From Shewanella sp. Arc9-LZ (GTDB taxonomy: Bacteria > Pseudomonadota > Gammaproteobacteria > Enterobacterales > Shewanellaceae): a DNA stretch of 64,000 nucleotides. Within the stretch, counting starts at the first letter, position 1; each line of letters opens with the position of its first letter. This document shows positions 55,101-64,000 of the stretch, piece after piece. The notes under the pieces were generated by a model. That model was not told the origin of the DNA. It saw only the letters and a list, made by a program, of their open reading frames with translations, and ran no database searches. The translations under genes were made by a program, and so were the position numbers. Location of the stretch: assembly GCF_010092445.1 (NCBI RefSeq), contig NZ_CP048031.1:3782001-3846000 (forward strand), given 5' to 3'.

Positions 55101-57392
55101 ATGAATCATTCAAATAACAATACGTCATCGTCAGGGCATTGGTTATTCACGCAGTTGTTAGTCTTATTAATGCTTTGCATCCCATCAATCTACGTGCAGG
55201 CAAAAGATCGCTTCGTGACTACCCAAACTGAGTACAAACAAGCACTAAAGCTCGTTGAACCTGGCGATAAAATCATTTTAAAAAATGGTACATGGCAAGA
55301 TTTTGAAGTGTTGTTTATGGCGACAGGCACCGCCAATGCCCCTATTGAATTAACAGCCGAAACTAAAGGTAAAGTAATCCTATCTGGCCAATCGAACCTT
55401 AAACTGGCTGGTGAGTATTTACAGGTGTCGGGGCTAGTATTTAAAAATGGCTTTACGCCAAGTAATGAAGTTATTGCATTTCGTAAGAATAAAAATCAGT
55501 TAGCCAATCATTCACGAGTAACCGAAGTGGTTATCGATAACTACAGCAATCTAGATCGTCAAGAGTCTGATTATTGGGTCAGCTTATATGGACAAAATAA
55601 CCGACTTGATCACAATCACTTTGTTGGTAAACGCAATGTAGGCGTAACTGTTGCTGTGCGTTTAGACAGTAAAAGCAGTCAGCAAAATCATCACCGAATT
55701 GATCATAACTATTTTGGTCCTCGCCCAATCTTAGGCTCTAATGGTGGTGAAACTCTCAGAATTGGCACCAGCCATTACTCACTAACAGATTCCTTTACCG
55801 TGGTTGAAAATAATTATTTTGATCGCTGCGATGGTGAAGTCGAAATTATTTCGGTCAAGTCGGGTAAAAACCGTATTCAAAATAACGTCTTTTATGAATC
55901 AAGAGGCACATTAACCTTAAGGCACGGTAACGGTAATATTATCGATAGCAATGTGTTTTTGGGTAATGGCGTTGAACATACCGGCGGGATCCGCGTGATT
56001 AACCGCGATCAAACTATCGCCAACAACTACCTAGAAGGCTTAACCGGTAATCGATTTGGCAGTGGTTTTACTATTATGAATGGCGTGCCGAACTCATCAA
56101 TTAATCGCTACCATCAAGTGGTCAACGCCAATATTAACCACAATAGCTTTATTAATATTGACCATATTGAGCTGGCCGCGGGCAGTGACAGCGAACGTTC
56201 AGCGGTACCACTAGACAGTAAGTTAAACCACAATCTATTTATTAGCCCAACCGCACCATTTACTTTACACGATGATATTAGCGGACTTAGCTTTAACGAT
56301 AACCTCAGTAATTTTGCGACAAAAACGTTAAGCCCATTAATGGCTAAAGGTATTCGTTCAAAAGATATCACCATGGAACGTGCTGCAAATGGCTTGTTAT
56401 ACCCAAGTGATGAAAATTTTGCAGCATACGGTGCCAGTAAAAAACTGACCCCTACATTAAAGCAAGATACCGGCACACTTTGGTATCCAAAAGCAGAGCC
56501 TACTGTCGCATTTCAATCTGGCAACACCATCAAGGTTAGCGCCAGTGACGATGAATTAGCAAGCGCAGTTGAACGAGCTCAACCAGGCGATATTTTATTA
56601 CTCAGTGATGGCAAATATAACATCAGCAGAATACTGGCGATCAACAAAACGTTAAGCTTTAAAGCCGCTAATGCTCACCAAGCAATAATCAGCTTTGAAC
56701 GCCCTAGTCTATTTGAAATTCAAGACAATGGTAGTTTGCAACTCGATGGTCTGGTCATTACTGGTTTAAATAGCCCTGACGCTGCCGGTAATAGCGTGGT
56801 AAGAACCCGCAAATGGGGCATGTTAACGAATTATCGTTTTGAAATGACAAACAGCATTGTTGAGCAACTCAATGTGAATCATTCATTTCACTTTTTCGAT
56901 TCGGGCAGTCGCGCCTTTGCAGATAGTATTAATGTCAGCAATAGCCAGTTCCGCCATATTAGCGGGGATTTATTTCGCCTCGACAAAGAAACCGACGACC
57001 TAGGAATTTATAACACCGAATACCTCATATTGGACAATAACCAGTTTGACGATGTTGAGGGTGCTATTGCCTCGGTATACCGCGGTGGTACGGATGAGAG
57101 TACCTTTGGTCCCCATGTATCGGTAACCAACAATGTGTTCACTAAAGTCGGTCAAGGTAAGCGCAATAAAACAGGTGCGTCACTGAAATTTCACGGGGTT
57201 CAAATGAGCCAAATAGAGCACAATAAATTTAACGACAGTGCCGCTATTATTGTTGAACACACCGTCGGTGAACCACAAACCCGCATTACGCATAATCAGT
57301 TTACTGATACACCTAGCCCACAAGTAACGGAGTTAGTTGCAATAGGTAAACACACTGCAGATATCAACAATAATAAAGTGCAAAAACTATGA
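55101..57392 (+). CDS. Alginate lyase, polysaccharide lyase family 6 (two beta-helix domains)
   Basis: A 763-residue exported PL6 enzyme. The signal peptide ends near residue 34 (YVQAKD). The N-terminal beta-helix carries the PL6 motifs NGGETLRIG (214-222), EIISVKSGKN with Lys-253, and TLRHGNGN with Arg-274; these two are the catalytic base and acid positions known in PL6. A second beta-helix begins near residue 476 and repeats the opening pattern of the first (AVERAQPGDILLLSDGKY against ALKLVEPGDKIILKNGTW), the two-domain form typified by AlyGC of Glaciecola. It cleaves alginate by beta-elimination; poly-G preference is possible by analogy. Its stop overlaps the PL17 start by 4 bases. Confidence 0.92.
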   Translation: MNHSNNNTSSSGHWLFTQLLVLLMLCIPSIYVQAKDRFVTTQTEYKQALKLVEPGDKIILKNGTWQDFEVLFMATGTANAPIELTAETKGKVILSGQSNLKLAGEYLQVSGLVFKNGFTPSNEVIAFRKNKNQLANHSRVTEVVIDNYSNLDRQESDYWVSLYGQNNRLDHNHFVGKRNVGVTVAVRLDSKSSQQNHHRIDHNYFGPRPILGSNGGETLRIGTSHYSLTDSFTVVENNYFDRCDGEVEIISVKSGKNRIQNNVFYESRGTLTLRHGNGNIIDSNVFLGNGVEHTGGIRVINRDQTIANNYLEGLTGNRFGSGFTIMNGVPNSSINRYHQVVNANINHNSFINIDHIELAAGSDSERSAVPLDSKLNHNLFISPTAPFTLHDDISGLSFNDNLSNFATKTLSPLMAKGIRSKDITMERAANGLLYPSDENFAAYGASKKLTPTLKQDTGTLWYPKAEPTVAFQSGNTIKVSASDDELASAVERAQPGDILLLSDGKYNISRILAINKTLSFKAANAHQAIISFERPSLFEIQDNGSLQLDGLVITGLNSPDAAGNSVVRTRKWGMLTNYRFEMTNSIVEQLNVNHSFHFFDSGSRAFADSINVSNSQFRHISGDLFRLDKETDDLGIYNTEYLILDNNQFDDVEGAIASVYRGGTDESTFGPHVSVTNNVFTKVGQGKRNKTGASLKFHGVQMSQIEHNKFNDSAAIIVEHTVGEPQTRITHNQFTDTPSPQVTELVAIGKHTADINNNKVQKL

Positions 57393-59671
57393 AAAACTTC
57401 AATATAGCGGCCGGCGTAAGCCCGATGACGCGTGTCATTAAGCAGGCAGGAAAAATAGCACTATTGGCGTCAATGACGTGCGCTATTTCATTACCCGTAA
57501 TGGCTGCGCAACATCCAAACTTAGTCATAAACCAGCAAGATGTGGCAGCCATGAAACAGGCCATCACTCAACCTGGGTCATTTCAAAATGCATTCAATAC
57601 CACGCAGAGTAATGTGGACAAGGGACTGGCTCAGCCAATTGAAGTGCCAGTACCCAAAGATGCAGGTGGTGGTTATACCCACGAAAAACATAAAAGTAAT
57701 TACCAACAAATGTATGACACTGGCATTATTTATCAGCTGACTGGCGATAAAAAATATGCCGAATACGTTAAAGACATGCTGTTGCAATATGCCACACTTT
57801 ACCCAACGCTACCTTTGCACCCTATGCGTAAAAGTAACAATGAAGGTAAACTTTTCTGGCAAGGACTCAATGAAGCAGTTTGGTTGGTACACACCATTCA
57901 GGCGTACGACTTTATCTATGATGCGTTAACACCTGCAGAACGTAATACCATCGAAACGGGTGCAATAATACCCGCTGCACTCTTTTTGTCAGAACAATCG
58001 CCGCACACCTTTAATAAAGTTCATAACCACGGCACTTGGGCCACTGCTGCGGTTGGCATGAGCGGATATGTACTCGATAAGCCACTTTGGGTTGAACGTG
58101 CTTTATACGACTTAAATCTCGCCAAAAAAGGCGGTTTTATGCGTCAGTTGGACGAATTGTTTTCACCAGACGGTTATTACAATGAAGGGCCATATTATCA
58201 ACGTTATGCATTAATGCCATTTGTGACGTTTGCTAAAGCTATTGAGCAAAACGAACCGCAGCGTAAGATTTTTCAATACCGTGACGGTATTTTACTTAAA
58301 GCCATTACCAGCACAGTTGAACTCAGTTATAACCAGCTGTTTTTTCCCCTTAACGATGCGATTAAAAGCAAAGGCATCGACACTATTGAACTCGTCAACG
58401 GCGTCGCCATTGCTTATGGTCTCAACGGCGATCCACGTTTATTAGATATTGCACAGCAACAACACAATATTTTATTAACGGGTGATGGGCTTAAAGTTGC
58501 ACAAGGGTTAGACAATAAACTACAACAGCCCTTTCCATTCGTTTCGACATTATTCCGTGATGGCCAACAAGGTGATGACGGTGCATTAGTGGTTATGCGT
58601 CAAGGTAAAGCAACCGACCAAGCCATTGTATTTAAAGCGACTGCGCAAGGTTTAGGTCATGGCCATTTTGATAAGTTAACCTGGCAGTTTTACGATGCTG
58701 GTAATGAAATCGTATCCGATTATGGCGCTGCACGTTTTCTAAATGTTGAGGCAAAATTTGGTGGCCGTTATTTACCTGAAAATGAATCATGGGCTAAACA
58801 AACCATTGCCCATAACACTTTAATTGTTGACGAGAAAAGTCATTTTAATGGCAAGCTTAAAGCGGCTAACAAAAATAACCCTACATTACACTTCTACTCA
58901 GCAAAGCAAGACCTCACCATCGCGTCGGCTTCTATCGATACCGCTTATGATGATGTCGCATTTAAGCGCACTCTCGCCTTAGTCAACATCAAGCAACGTG
59001 ATGCGGTAATTGGCATCGATATAATGCGTGTTACAGCTAACAAGCCACATCAATACGACTTACCCGTGCATTATCAAGGGCAATTAATCGATACCAACTT
59101 TGACAGACAGGCATCCTTGACTCAATTGTCTGCTTTGGGTACCGAAAATGGTTATCAACATCTATGGTTGTTAGCAACTGCTAACCTAGCCAAAGACAAA
59201 GCCGCTAATAAACTGGCTAAAGTCACTTGGTTAAATGATAACGGCCATTTTTATACCCTTAGCACGTTAGTTAATACTAACTTTAACAACGCCACTGACG
59301 AGCAAATGTTATTCACCCAATTGGGTGCCAACGATCCGGATATGAACTTACGCCAACAGCAGTCGTTCATTCACCGAGTGAATGCTACTAATCATACTTA
59401 TGTCAGCGTGATGGAGCCACACGGCGAGTACAACCCATCAAAAGAATACACCTTAGAAGCCACCAGCAGTATTGCTGAGCTGATTCATCATCAACAAGCT
59501 GATCTAGAAGCGGTGCAAATACGCTTTACCGATGGACAACAATATCTATTAGCAATCAACCACGCAGATATCGCTGTGACTCAAGAAACTCAAAGTGTCA
59601 TTAGCGTCAATGGGGTGCAATACCCATTTAGCGGACGCGCCGAATTATTAGACATTAAAGAATTCAAGTAA
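57389..59671 (+). CDS. Oligoalginate lyase, polysaccharide lyase family 17
   Basis: 760 residues. A signal peptide lies at about 13-39 (core IALLASMTCAISLPVMA). An (alpha/alpha) toroid domain is followed by a heparinase II/III-like beta-sheet domain. Catalytic residues known in Alg17C line up: Asn-213/His-214 in HNHGTW, Tyr-270 in EGPYYQRY and a His in GHGHFDKL (about 424-426). PL17 enzymes act exolytically on alginate oligomers and release unsaturated monouronate, which becomes DEH. Translation is coupled to the PL6 gene by an ATGA overlap. An internal ATG at 57425 would give a more compact signal peptide and is an alternative start. Confidence 0.92.
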   Translation: MKNFNIAAGVSPMTRVIKQAGKIALLASMTCAISLPVMAAQHPNLVINQQDVAAMKQAITQPGSFQNAFNTTQSNVDKGLAQPIEVPVPKDAGGGYTHEKHKSNYQQMYDTGIIYQLTGDKKYAEYVKDMLLQYATLYPTLPLHPMRKSNNEGKLFWQGLNEAVWLVHTIQAYDFIYDALTPAERNTIETGAIIPAALFLSEQSPHTFNKVHNHGTWATAAVGMSGYVLDKPLWVERALYDLNLAKKGGFMRQLDELFSPDGYYNEGPYYQRYALMPFVTFAKAIEQNEPQRKIFQYRDGILLKAITSTVELSYNQLFFPLNDAIKSKGIDTIELVNGVAIAYGLNGDPRLLDIAQQQHNILLTGDGLKVAQGLDNKLQQPFPFVSTLFRDGQQGDDGALVVMRQGKATDQAIVFKATAQGLGHGHFDKLTWQFYDAGNEIVSDYGAARFLNVEAKFGGRYLPENESWAKQTIAHNTLIVDEKSHFNGKLKAANKNNPTLHFYSAKQDLTIASASIDTAYDDVAFKRTLALVNIKQRDAVIGIDIMRVTANKPHQYDLPVHYQGQLIDTNFDRQASLTQLSALGTENGYQHLWLLATANLAKDKAANKLAKVTWLNDNGHFYTLSTLVNTNFNNATDEQMLFTQLGANDPDMNLRQQQSFIHRVNATNHTYVSVMEPHGEYNPSKEYTLEATSSIAELIHHQQADLEAVQIRFTDGQQYLLAINHADIAVTQETQSVISVNGVQYPFSGRAELLDIKEFK

Positions 59672-59702
59672 CACAAAATTAAAATAAAAAGGAATAAACA
59701 CC

Positions 59703-60050
59703 ATGCAGCAAAGTGAACATTTTTCATTTGGGGAACAAACAGAAATCGAAGATATTGGCGGAGGGTTAAAGCGCCAAATGCTTGGATTTAATCATGAACT
59801 CATGGCAGTAAAGATTTGGTTTGATAAGGGAGCAGAAGGCTATGTGCATGCTCATCGCCATTCACAAGTATCTTATGTGGTAGAAGGTGAGTTTCATGTC
59901 AATGTCGATGGCGTGATTAAGGTGCTAACGGCTGGAGACAGTTTCTTTGTGCCACCTCATGTAGACCATGGTGCAGTTTGCCCAACTGGCGGCATTTTAA
60001 TTGATACCTTTAGCCCGGCTAGAGAAGATTTTGTTGAGGGTTTAGCATGA
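59703..60050 (+). CDS. kdgF: KdgF cupin, unsaturated uronate linearisation
   Basis: 115 residues, a single small cupin domain. The metal-binding cupin motifs are HAHRHSQVSYVVEGEF and the later His in VPPHVDHGAV. KdgF converts the cyclic 4,5-unsaturated monouronates released by pectate or alginate lyases to the linear keto form (DEH or DKI). It is between the PL17 lyase and the MFS carrier, with an ATGA overlap to the latter. The AAAAAGGAA upstream supports the ATG at 59703. Confidence 0.9.
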   Translation: MQQSEHFSFGEQTEIEDIGGGLKRQMLGFNHELMAVKIWFDKGAEGYVHAHRHSQVSYVVEGEFHVNVDGVIKVLTAGDSFFVPPHVDHGAVCPTGGILIDTFSPAREDFVEGLA

Positions 60051-61333
60051 AAAAAGTTCCCCTTAAATTGAAGCACCTACGTTGGCTTGTTGTCAGCTTA
60101 GTGGCACTCGCTACTGTCATTAACTATATCGACCGATCTGCCCTTGCCATTATGTGGCCAGGCATTGCAGAAGATTTAGGTTTAGATAAAAGTGATTATG
60201 CCAACATTATTACCGTGTTCATGATCTCATACGCAATTGGTCAGTCTCTTTTTGGTAAGATATTTGATGCTATTGGTACACGCTTAGGTTTTTTACTATC
60301 CATTGTAGTGTGGTCGGTCTCAATCGCCCTGCATGCTGTTGCAGCAAGCGTTACCTCATTTGCTATTTTTAGAGCCATGCTCGGGCTAGGTGAAGCGGGT
60401 AACTGGCCTGGCGCAACCAAAGCGAATGCTGAATGGTTTCCGATTAAAGAACGCGCTCTAGCACAAGGCATCTTCAATGCTGGTGCGTCTTTAGGCTCGA
60501 TTATCGCCCCACCATTAATTGCTTTTTTGTATGCCTTTTTAGGATGGCAGGCAACCTTTATCGTCATTGGTAGTTTGGGTATTCTTTGGATTTTACCTTG
60601 GTTGATTGTTTATAAATCATCACCAGACTCACATCCATGGATCACTGAAGAAGAACGCCAACATATCTTAACCGGACAACGATGCACTTCAGAAAAACAA
60701 CAGGACAAAGAATACGTGCCCACTATGGGACAGTTATTACGCCACCGTCAAACTTGGGGAGTGATTGCAGCACGTTTCTTTATCGACCCTATCTGGTGGT
60801 TATTTGTTGCTTGGCTACCATTGTATTTAAACGAAAAATTTGGCTTTGATGTTAAACAAATTGGCGCATTTGCTTGGTTACCTTATGTCGGAGCTGCCAT
60901 CGGAGCATTATTTGGTGGCTGGTTTAGTGGCCACTTGATGAGCCGAGGCTGGTCGGTGAATAAAGCCCGTCGTAGTGCAATTGTCTTAGGTTGTATGGTT
61001 ATGCTGCCAGCACTGTTACTGACATCTCTTGCTGCAACGCCTTGGATGGCAATGGGCCTTATAGCACTTATCTTATTTGGTTTTCAAACAGCTATTGGCA
61101 ACGTTCAAACATTACCAAGTGATTACTTCTCCGGTAAAACTGTCGGAACCTTAGCTGGTATTAGTGGTACATCGGCAGTATTAAGTGTAATTATCACCAT
61201 CCAATTAGTGCCAATGATGACCAAAGGCGGTGACTATACGCCATTCTTTATTTTAGGTGCGGCGTTAGTTCCATTAGCATTAATTTCGTTGTGGTTAGGC
61301 GGAAAAATTGAACCGGTAAAAAGGAAGGCATAA
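60047..61333 (+). CDS. MFS transporter (anion:cation symporter type), uronate uptake
   Basis: 428 residues with 12 membrane segments. The ACS family motif NYIDRSALAIMWPGIAEDLG follows TM1, and RAMLGLGEAGNWPGATKANAEW marks TM4. It resembles ExuT-type hexuronate carriers. In this operon it most probably imports DEH or short unsaturated oligouronates across the inner membrane. The ATG overlaps kdgF by 4 bases and kdgK starts 2 bases after its stop. Confidence 0.88.
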   Translation: MKKVPLKLKHLRWLVVSLVALATVINYIDRSALAIMWPGIAEDLGLDKSDYANIITVFMISYAIGQSLFGKIFDAIGTRLGFLLSIVVWSVSIALHAVAASVTSFAIFRAMLGLGEAGNWPGATKANAEWFPIKERALAQGIFNAGASLGSIIAPPLIAFLYAFLGWQATFIVIGSLGILWILPWLIVYKSSPDSHPWITEEERQHILTGQRCTSEKQQDKEYVPTMGQLLRHRQTWGVIAARFFIDPIWWLFVAWLPLYLNEKFGFDVKQIGAFAWLPYVGAAIGALFGGWFSGHLMSRGWSVNKARRSAIVLGCMVMLPALLLTSLAATPWMAMGLIALILFGFQTAIGNVQTLPSDYFSGKTVGTLAGISGTSAVLSVIITIQLVPMMTKGGDYTPFFILGAALVPLALISLWLGGKIEPVKRKA

Positions 61334-61335
61334 CC

Positions 61336-62277
61336 GTGAAGAGTCTGTATTTATTTGGTGAGTGTATGGTCGAATTACAGCGTGTAACGGCCACCAGTTT
61401 ACAGCAATCTTTTGCTGGTGACGTTTATAACACTGGGGTTTACCTTAAACGCACCTTTAGTGATATTAATACCCACCTAGTCACAGCTATTGGCCAAGAT
61501 AGTTTTAGCCAGGCCATGTTGCAACGCTTTGAAGATGAAAAAATTAATACTGATATGGTCTTTCAAAGCACCGACAAAATTGCTGGTCTGTATGCAATAC
61601 AAACCGACAGTAAAGGCGAGCGCAGCTTTACATACTGGCGCAACGATTCAGCCGCCAAGCAAATCATGCAATTTATTGATGATGCAGCCATCAGTAAAAT
61701 ATCTCAGGCAGATATGGTGTTTTTTTCGGGCATTTCTTTAGCGGTTATTAATGAAGAAGATCGCGACGCATTTTGGTTACTGATTAAACAATGTAAGCAA
61801 GCAGGTGTCAGTATTGTATTTGACCCTAACTACCGCGCAAGAATGTGGCACAGTCCAGACCAAGCAAAGGCGCAGTTTGATATTGCGTTTAGTGTGGCCG
61901 ATGTCGTACTGCCAGGTGTTGATGACTTTAATCAACTTTACGGTATTAACTCCGTTGAAGACATTATTGCGTTCTGCCAGCCTTACGACATTAACGAGCT
62001 GGTGATAAAAAATGGTGAAAACGGCATTAATTATGTAATTAATGGTCAGCAACAGCATTTTTCAATCACACCAGTAACGAATGTTGTCGACACCACATCA
62101 GCGGGGGACTCGTTTAATGGGGTGTATTTAGGCGCACGCTTAACTGGCGCAGATATCAGCACAGCGATAAAATTAGCCTCCCAAGCAGCAGGATTTGTGA
62201 TCCAACATAAAGGTGCCATAGCACCTAAAATTGAGTTTCATCAATTTATTGAACGTCAAAAATTAATCATGCAATAA
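61336..62277 (+). CDS. kdgK: 2-dehydro-3-deoxygluconokinase
   Basis: 313 residues of the PfkB sugar kinase family. The C-terminal PfkB signature DTTSAGDSFNGVYLG contains the catalytic Asp, and the N-terminal GECMVELQ and AGDVYNTGVYLKR segments are typical of KdgK. It phosphorylates KDG to KDPG, the step after DEH reduction. The start is GTG at 61336 with GGAAGG upstream, last gene of the operon. The reductase that makes KDG and the aldolase that cleaves KDPG are not in the window. Confidence 0.92.
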   Translation: MKSLYLFGECMVELQRVTATSLQQSFAGDVYNTGVYLKRTFSDINTHLVTAIGQDSFSQAMLQRFEDEKINTDMVFQSTDKIAGLYAIQTDSKGERSFTYWRNDSAAKQIMQFIDDAAISKISQADMVFFSGISLAVINEEDRDAFWLLIKQCKQAGVSIVFDPNYRARMWHSPDQAKAQFDIAFSVADVVLPGVDDFNQLYGINSVEDIIAFCQPYDINELVIKNGENGINYVINGQQQHFSITPVTNVVDTTSAGDSFNGVYLGARLTGADISTAIKLASQAAGFVIQHKGAIAPKIEFHQFIERQKLIMQ

Positions 62278-62306
62278 CAGCTAAAGAGTCATCTTTTGTC
62301 GCTTGT

Positions 62307-62343
62307 AAAAAGGCTTGATAACACTGAGTTATCAAGCCTTTTT
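62307..62343 (+). terminator. Terminator of the alginate operon
   Basis: AAAAAGGCTTGATAAC (62307-62322) and its complement (62328-62343) form a 16-bp stem with a 5-base loop ending in a T run. It marks the 3' end of the five-gene alginate unit. Confidence 0.95.
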
Positions 62344-62465
62344 ATTTGTTAAGCAAAAAGTAACACATCGCCTATTGAGCCATTCGTGTTTTAGCGTCAA
62401 ACCAAGTAACATTATTGAATCATTTCGATAATTTACCCCATTAAAGCAATAAGAAGACATTGAAC

Positions 62466-63239
62466 ATGGACTATTTAGCCATCAATAAACACGCATGGAA
62501 CCAGCGAACTCAAATCCACCTCGATTCAACATTTTACGACTTAGAGGCATTTACCCAAGGTAAGTCATCATTAAACCCCATTGAACTTGAACAAGTCGGC
62601 GATGTGCACCACAAAAGCCTGTTGCACCTACAATGTCACTTTGGACAAGACAGCTTATCGTGGGCAAGGCTTGGCGCCAATGTCACTGGCGTAGATTTAT
62701 CAAGCGAGTCGATTGCAACTGCAAAAAAACTGGCTGCTCAATTACACTTACCAGCAACATTCATCAATAATGACATCTATCAATTTGGTGACCACAATGT
62801 CGAGCAATATGACATCGTATTCACCTCTTATGGGGTGTTAGCTTGGTTACCAGATTTAACTCGCTGGGCGCAAACCATTGCTGGAGCATTACGTCCAGGC
62901 GGTGAATTTCATTTGGTTGAGTTCCACCCTTTTAATGATGTGTTGTGTGGTTATGGCTACTTTCCACAGACACAACCGGATATCGAAGATGAAGTCACTT
63001 ACACCGAAAACCACAATGACCAAATTGAAACGGTAGTCACTTGGCCACATCCGATAAGCGAAGTCATTAGCGCACTCATTAGTGCAGGACTCTGTATCGA
63101 AGCGTTTAACGAGCACCCTTACAGTCCCTACAACTGCGTCGAAGGTTTGGAGTTTGTGGTAGGCAAAGGTTACCAGCTGAAACATCAAGACCACCTCATC
63201 CCACTTATTTACTCTATTAAAGCAAGCAAAGTGGGATAA
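62466..63239 (+). CDS. Class I SAM-dependent methyltransferase
   Basis: About 257 residues. SAM-binding motif I is LLHLQCHFGQDSLSWARLGANVTGVD, then YDIVFTSYGVLAWLPDL and LRPGGEFHLVEFHP. The opening DYLAINKHAWNQRTQIH is common in uncharacterised methyltransferases of gammaproteobacteria. The substrate is unknown. A TTG at 62460 would add two residues; the ATG at 62466 is preferred. It is transcribed away from the alginate terminator and convergent with the sterol-desaturase gene. Confidence 0.85.
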   Translation: MDYLAINKHAWNQRTQIHLDSTFYDLEAFTQGKSSLNPIELEQVGDVHHKSLLHLQCHFGQDSLSWARLGANVTGVDLSSESIATAKKLAAQLHLPATFINNDIYQFGDHNVEQYDIVFTSYGVLAWLPDLTRWAQTIAGALRPGGEFHLVEFHPFNDVLCGYGYFPQTQPDIEDEVTYTENHNDQIETVVTWPHPISEVISALISAGLCIEAFNEHPYSPYNCVEGLEFVVGKGYQLKHQDHLIPLIYSIKASKVG

Positions 63240-63269
63240 GTACTAGCCTGAAGCCTGTTTACAGTGGGC

Positions 63270-64000
63270 TCAAATATCGGATTTAGTGGATGACTGTTGA
63301 TGTGTTGAAGGCAGTGCAAATAATATCCGTAAACGTTGTGTTAGCGATAATTGCGCTTGGGTAACATCACCCCACATGTCGCGCCATTCACTAAACGTTA
63401 CCACTAACGGATTAAAACTGTTTACCGGTTTGGTAATACCGTACACCACAGTTTCATTTTCAGGCTCAAACGTACCAAACATTTTGTCCCATATAATCAG
63501 CACACCGGCATAATTTTTGTCGATATATTGTGGGTTGCGCCCATGATGAACACGATGATGGGACGGTGTATTGAAAATCAATTCTAACGGTCCTAACGAT
63601 TTAATCGCTTGGGTGTGAACAAAGAACTGCAATCCAAGGTTGAGCAACACCGCAAACACCACCCAGTTAGGATCAAAGCCAATCACCACCAACGGTAACC
63701 AAAACAACCACATGCCTGCCAACGGGTACATTAAGCTTTGTCTAAAGGCGGTGCTGAAGTTCATGTTTTCTGAGCTGTGATGCACCACATGTGCAGCCCA
63801 CATCCAACGGATACGATGGCTAGCGCGATGAAACCAGTAATAACAAAAGTCTTGCGCAATGAGCAATAAACCAAAAGTGAATAATGTCATTTCAATATCA
63901 AATAAGCGCCAGCCGAAAAAGTGTAAGTAGATCGTTGCAATCAATAAGCCCGCGATAATATCCGCCACTTGGTGCATACCTGCCAATACAAAATTACACA
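63270..64000 (-). CDS. Sterol desaturase/fatty acid hydroxylase family protein (5' end beyond window)
   Basis: The frame stays open to the window edge, past a TTG at 63986, so the N-terminus is probably missing and at least 243 residues are present. The eight-histidine pattern of this di-iron family is visible: HRASH, HVVHH and HRVHHG, with additional His in HTQ. About five membrane segments flank them. Members hydroxylate or desaturate lipids, carotenoids or sterol-like compounds with O2. The C-terminus is Ser/Gln-rich. Substrate is unknown. Confidence 0.85.
   Translation of the reverse strand, partial: CNFVLAGMHQVADIIAGLLIATIYLHFFGWRLFDIEMTLFTFGLLLIAQDFCYYWFHRASHRIRWMWAAHVVHHSSENMNFSTAFRQSLMYPLAGMWLFWLPLVVIGFDPNWVVFAVLLNLGLQFFVHTQAIKSLGPLELIFNTPSHHRVHHGRNPQYIDKNYAGVLIIWDKMFGTFEPENETVVYGITKPVNSFNPLVVTFSEWRDMWGDVTQAQLSLTQRLRILFALPSTHQQSSTKSDI

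Overview
The window is chromosomal DNA of a marine gammaproteobacterium, most likely Shewanella. The signs are the blocks lptD-surA-pdxA-rsmA-apaG-apaH and rplU-rpmA-obgE with ispB divergent, a nitrite-reductase gene (nrfA) beside nnrS, MSHA-like prepilins, and small proteins typical of that genus (DUF3718, DUF3144). Base composition is AT-leaning. I found no rRNA, tRNA, CRISPR array, intact insertion sequence or prophage.

Layout. 1-1703: nitrogen-oxide respiration and NO stress (nrfA cut by the window edge, nnrS). 2002-4409: photolyase operon with a TudS-DUF1722 protein. 4670-9546: DUF368 lipid-carrier translocase, hotdog protein, SPFH protein, DUF418, DUF1294 and FKBP. 9667-12940: two divergent M24 peptidases. 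13361-14859: guanine/hypoxanthine permease (ghxQ) behind a folded leader. 14941-16158: an accessory patch made of stem-loop-rich non-coding DNA and an orphan Sel1 gene. 16699-20277: rhlE, a periplasmic peroxiredoxin-like protein, purT. 20365-24597 (minus): conserved unknown, 2-hydroxyacid dehydrogenase, djlA, murU, amgK. 24741-31550: LPS and outer-membrane biogenesis block. 31704-33725: chemoreceptor with a sigma-28 promoter. 34207-38391 (minus): DUF3718, folA, yjjB-yjjP, obgE, rpmA, rplU. 38795-43080: ispB, ung, an orphan prepilin, DUF3144, a LysE exporter, a membrane thioredoxin. 43230-47894: TonB receptor divergent from fadD. 48120-52531: ABC exporter, second orphan prepilin, membrane protein, rlmG. 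53498-62277: alginate-use cluster. 62466-64000: methyltransferase and a sterol-desaturase-family gene cut by the window edge.

The alginate cluster is the main accessory system. A FadR/GntR regulator is divergent from a tight five-gene operon: a PL6 lyase and a PL17 oligoalginate lyase depolymerise alginate, a KdgF cupin linearises the unsaturated uronates, an MFS carrier imports them, and KdgK phosphorylates KDG. DEH reductase, KDPG aldolase and an outer-membrane receptor are absent here and must be encoded elsewhere. The divergent control region carries an operator-like palindrome close to the ExuR/UxuR consensus, with matching half-sites exactly 34 bp either side, and a small unannotated ORF with a very strong ribosome-binding site.

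The most promising unexplained signals are the three-way-junction leader of ghxQ, the alginate operator array and small ORF, the hairpin-rich block at 14941-15260, and the two prepilin genes lying outside any pilus cluster.
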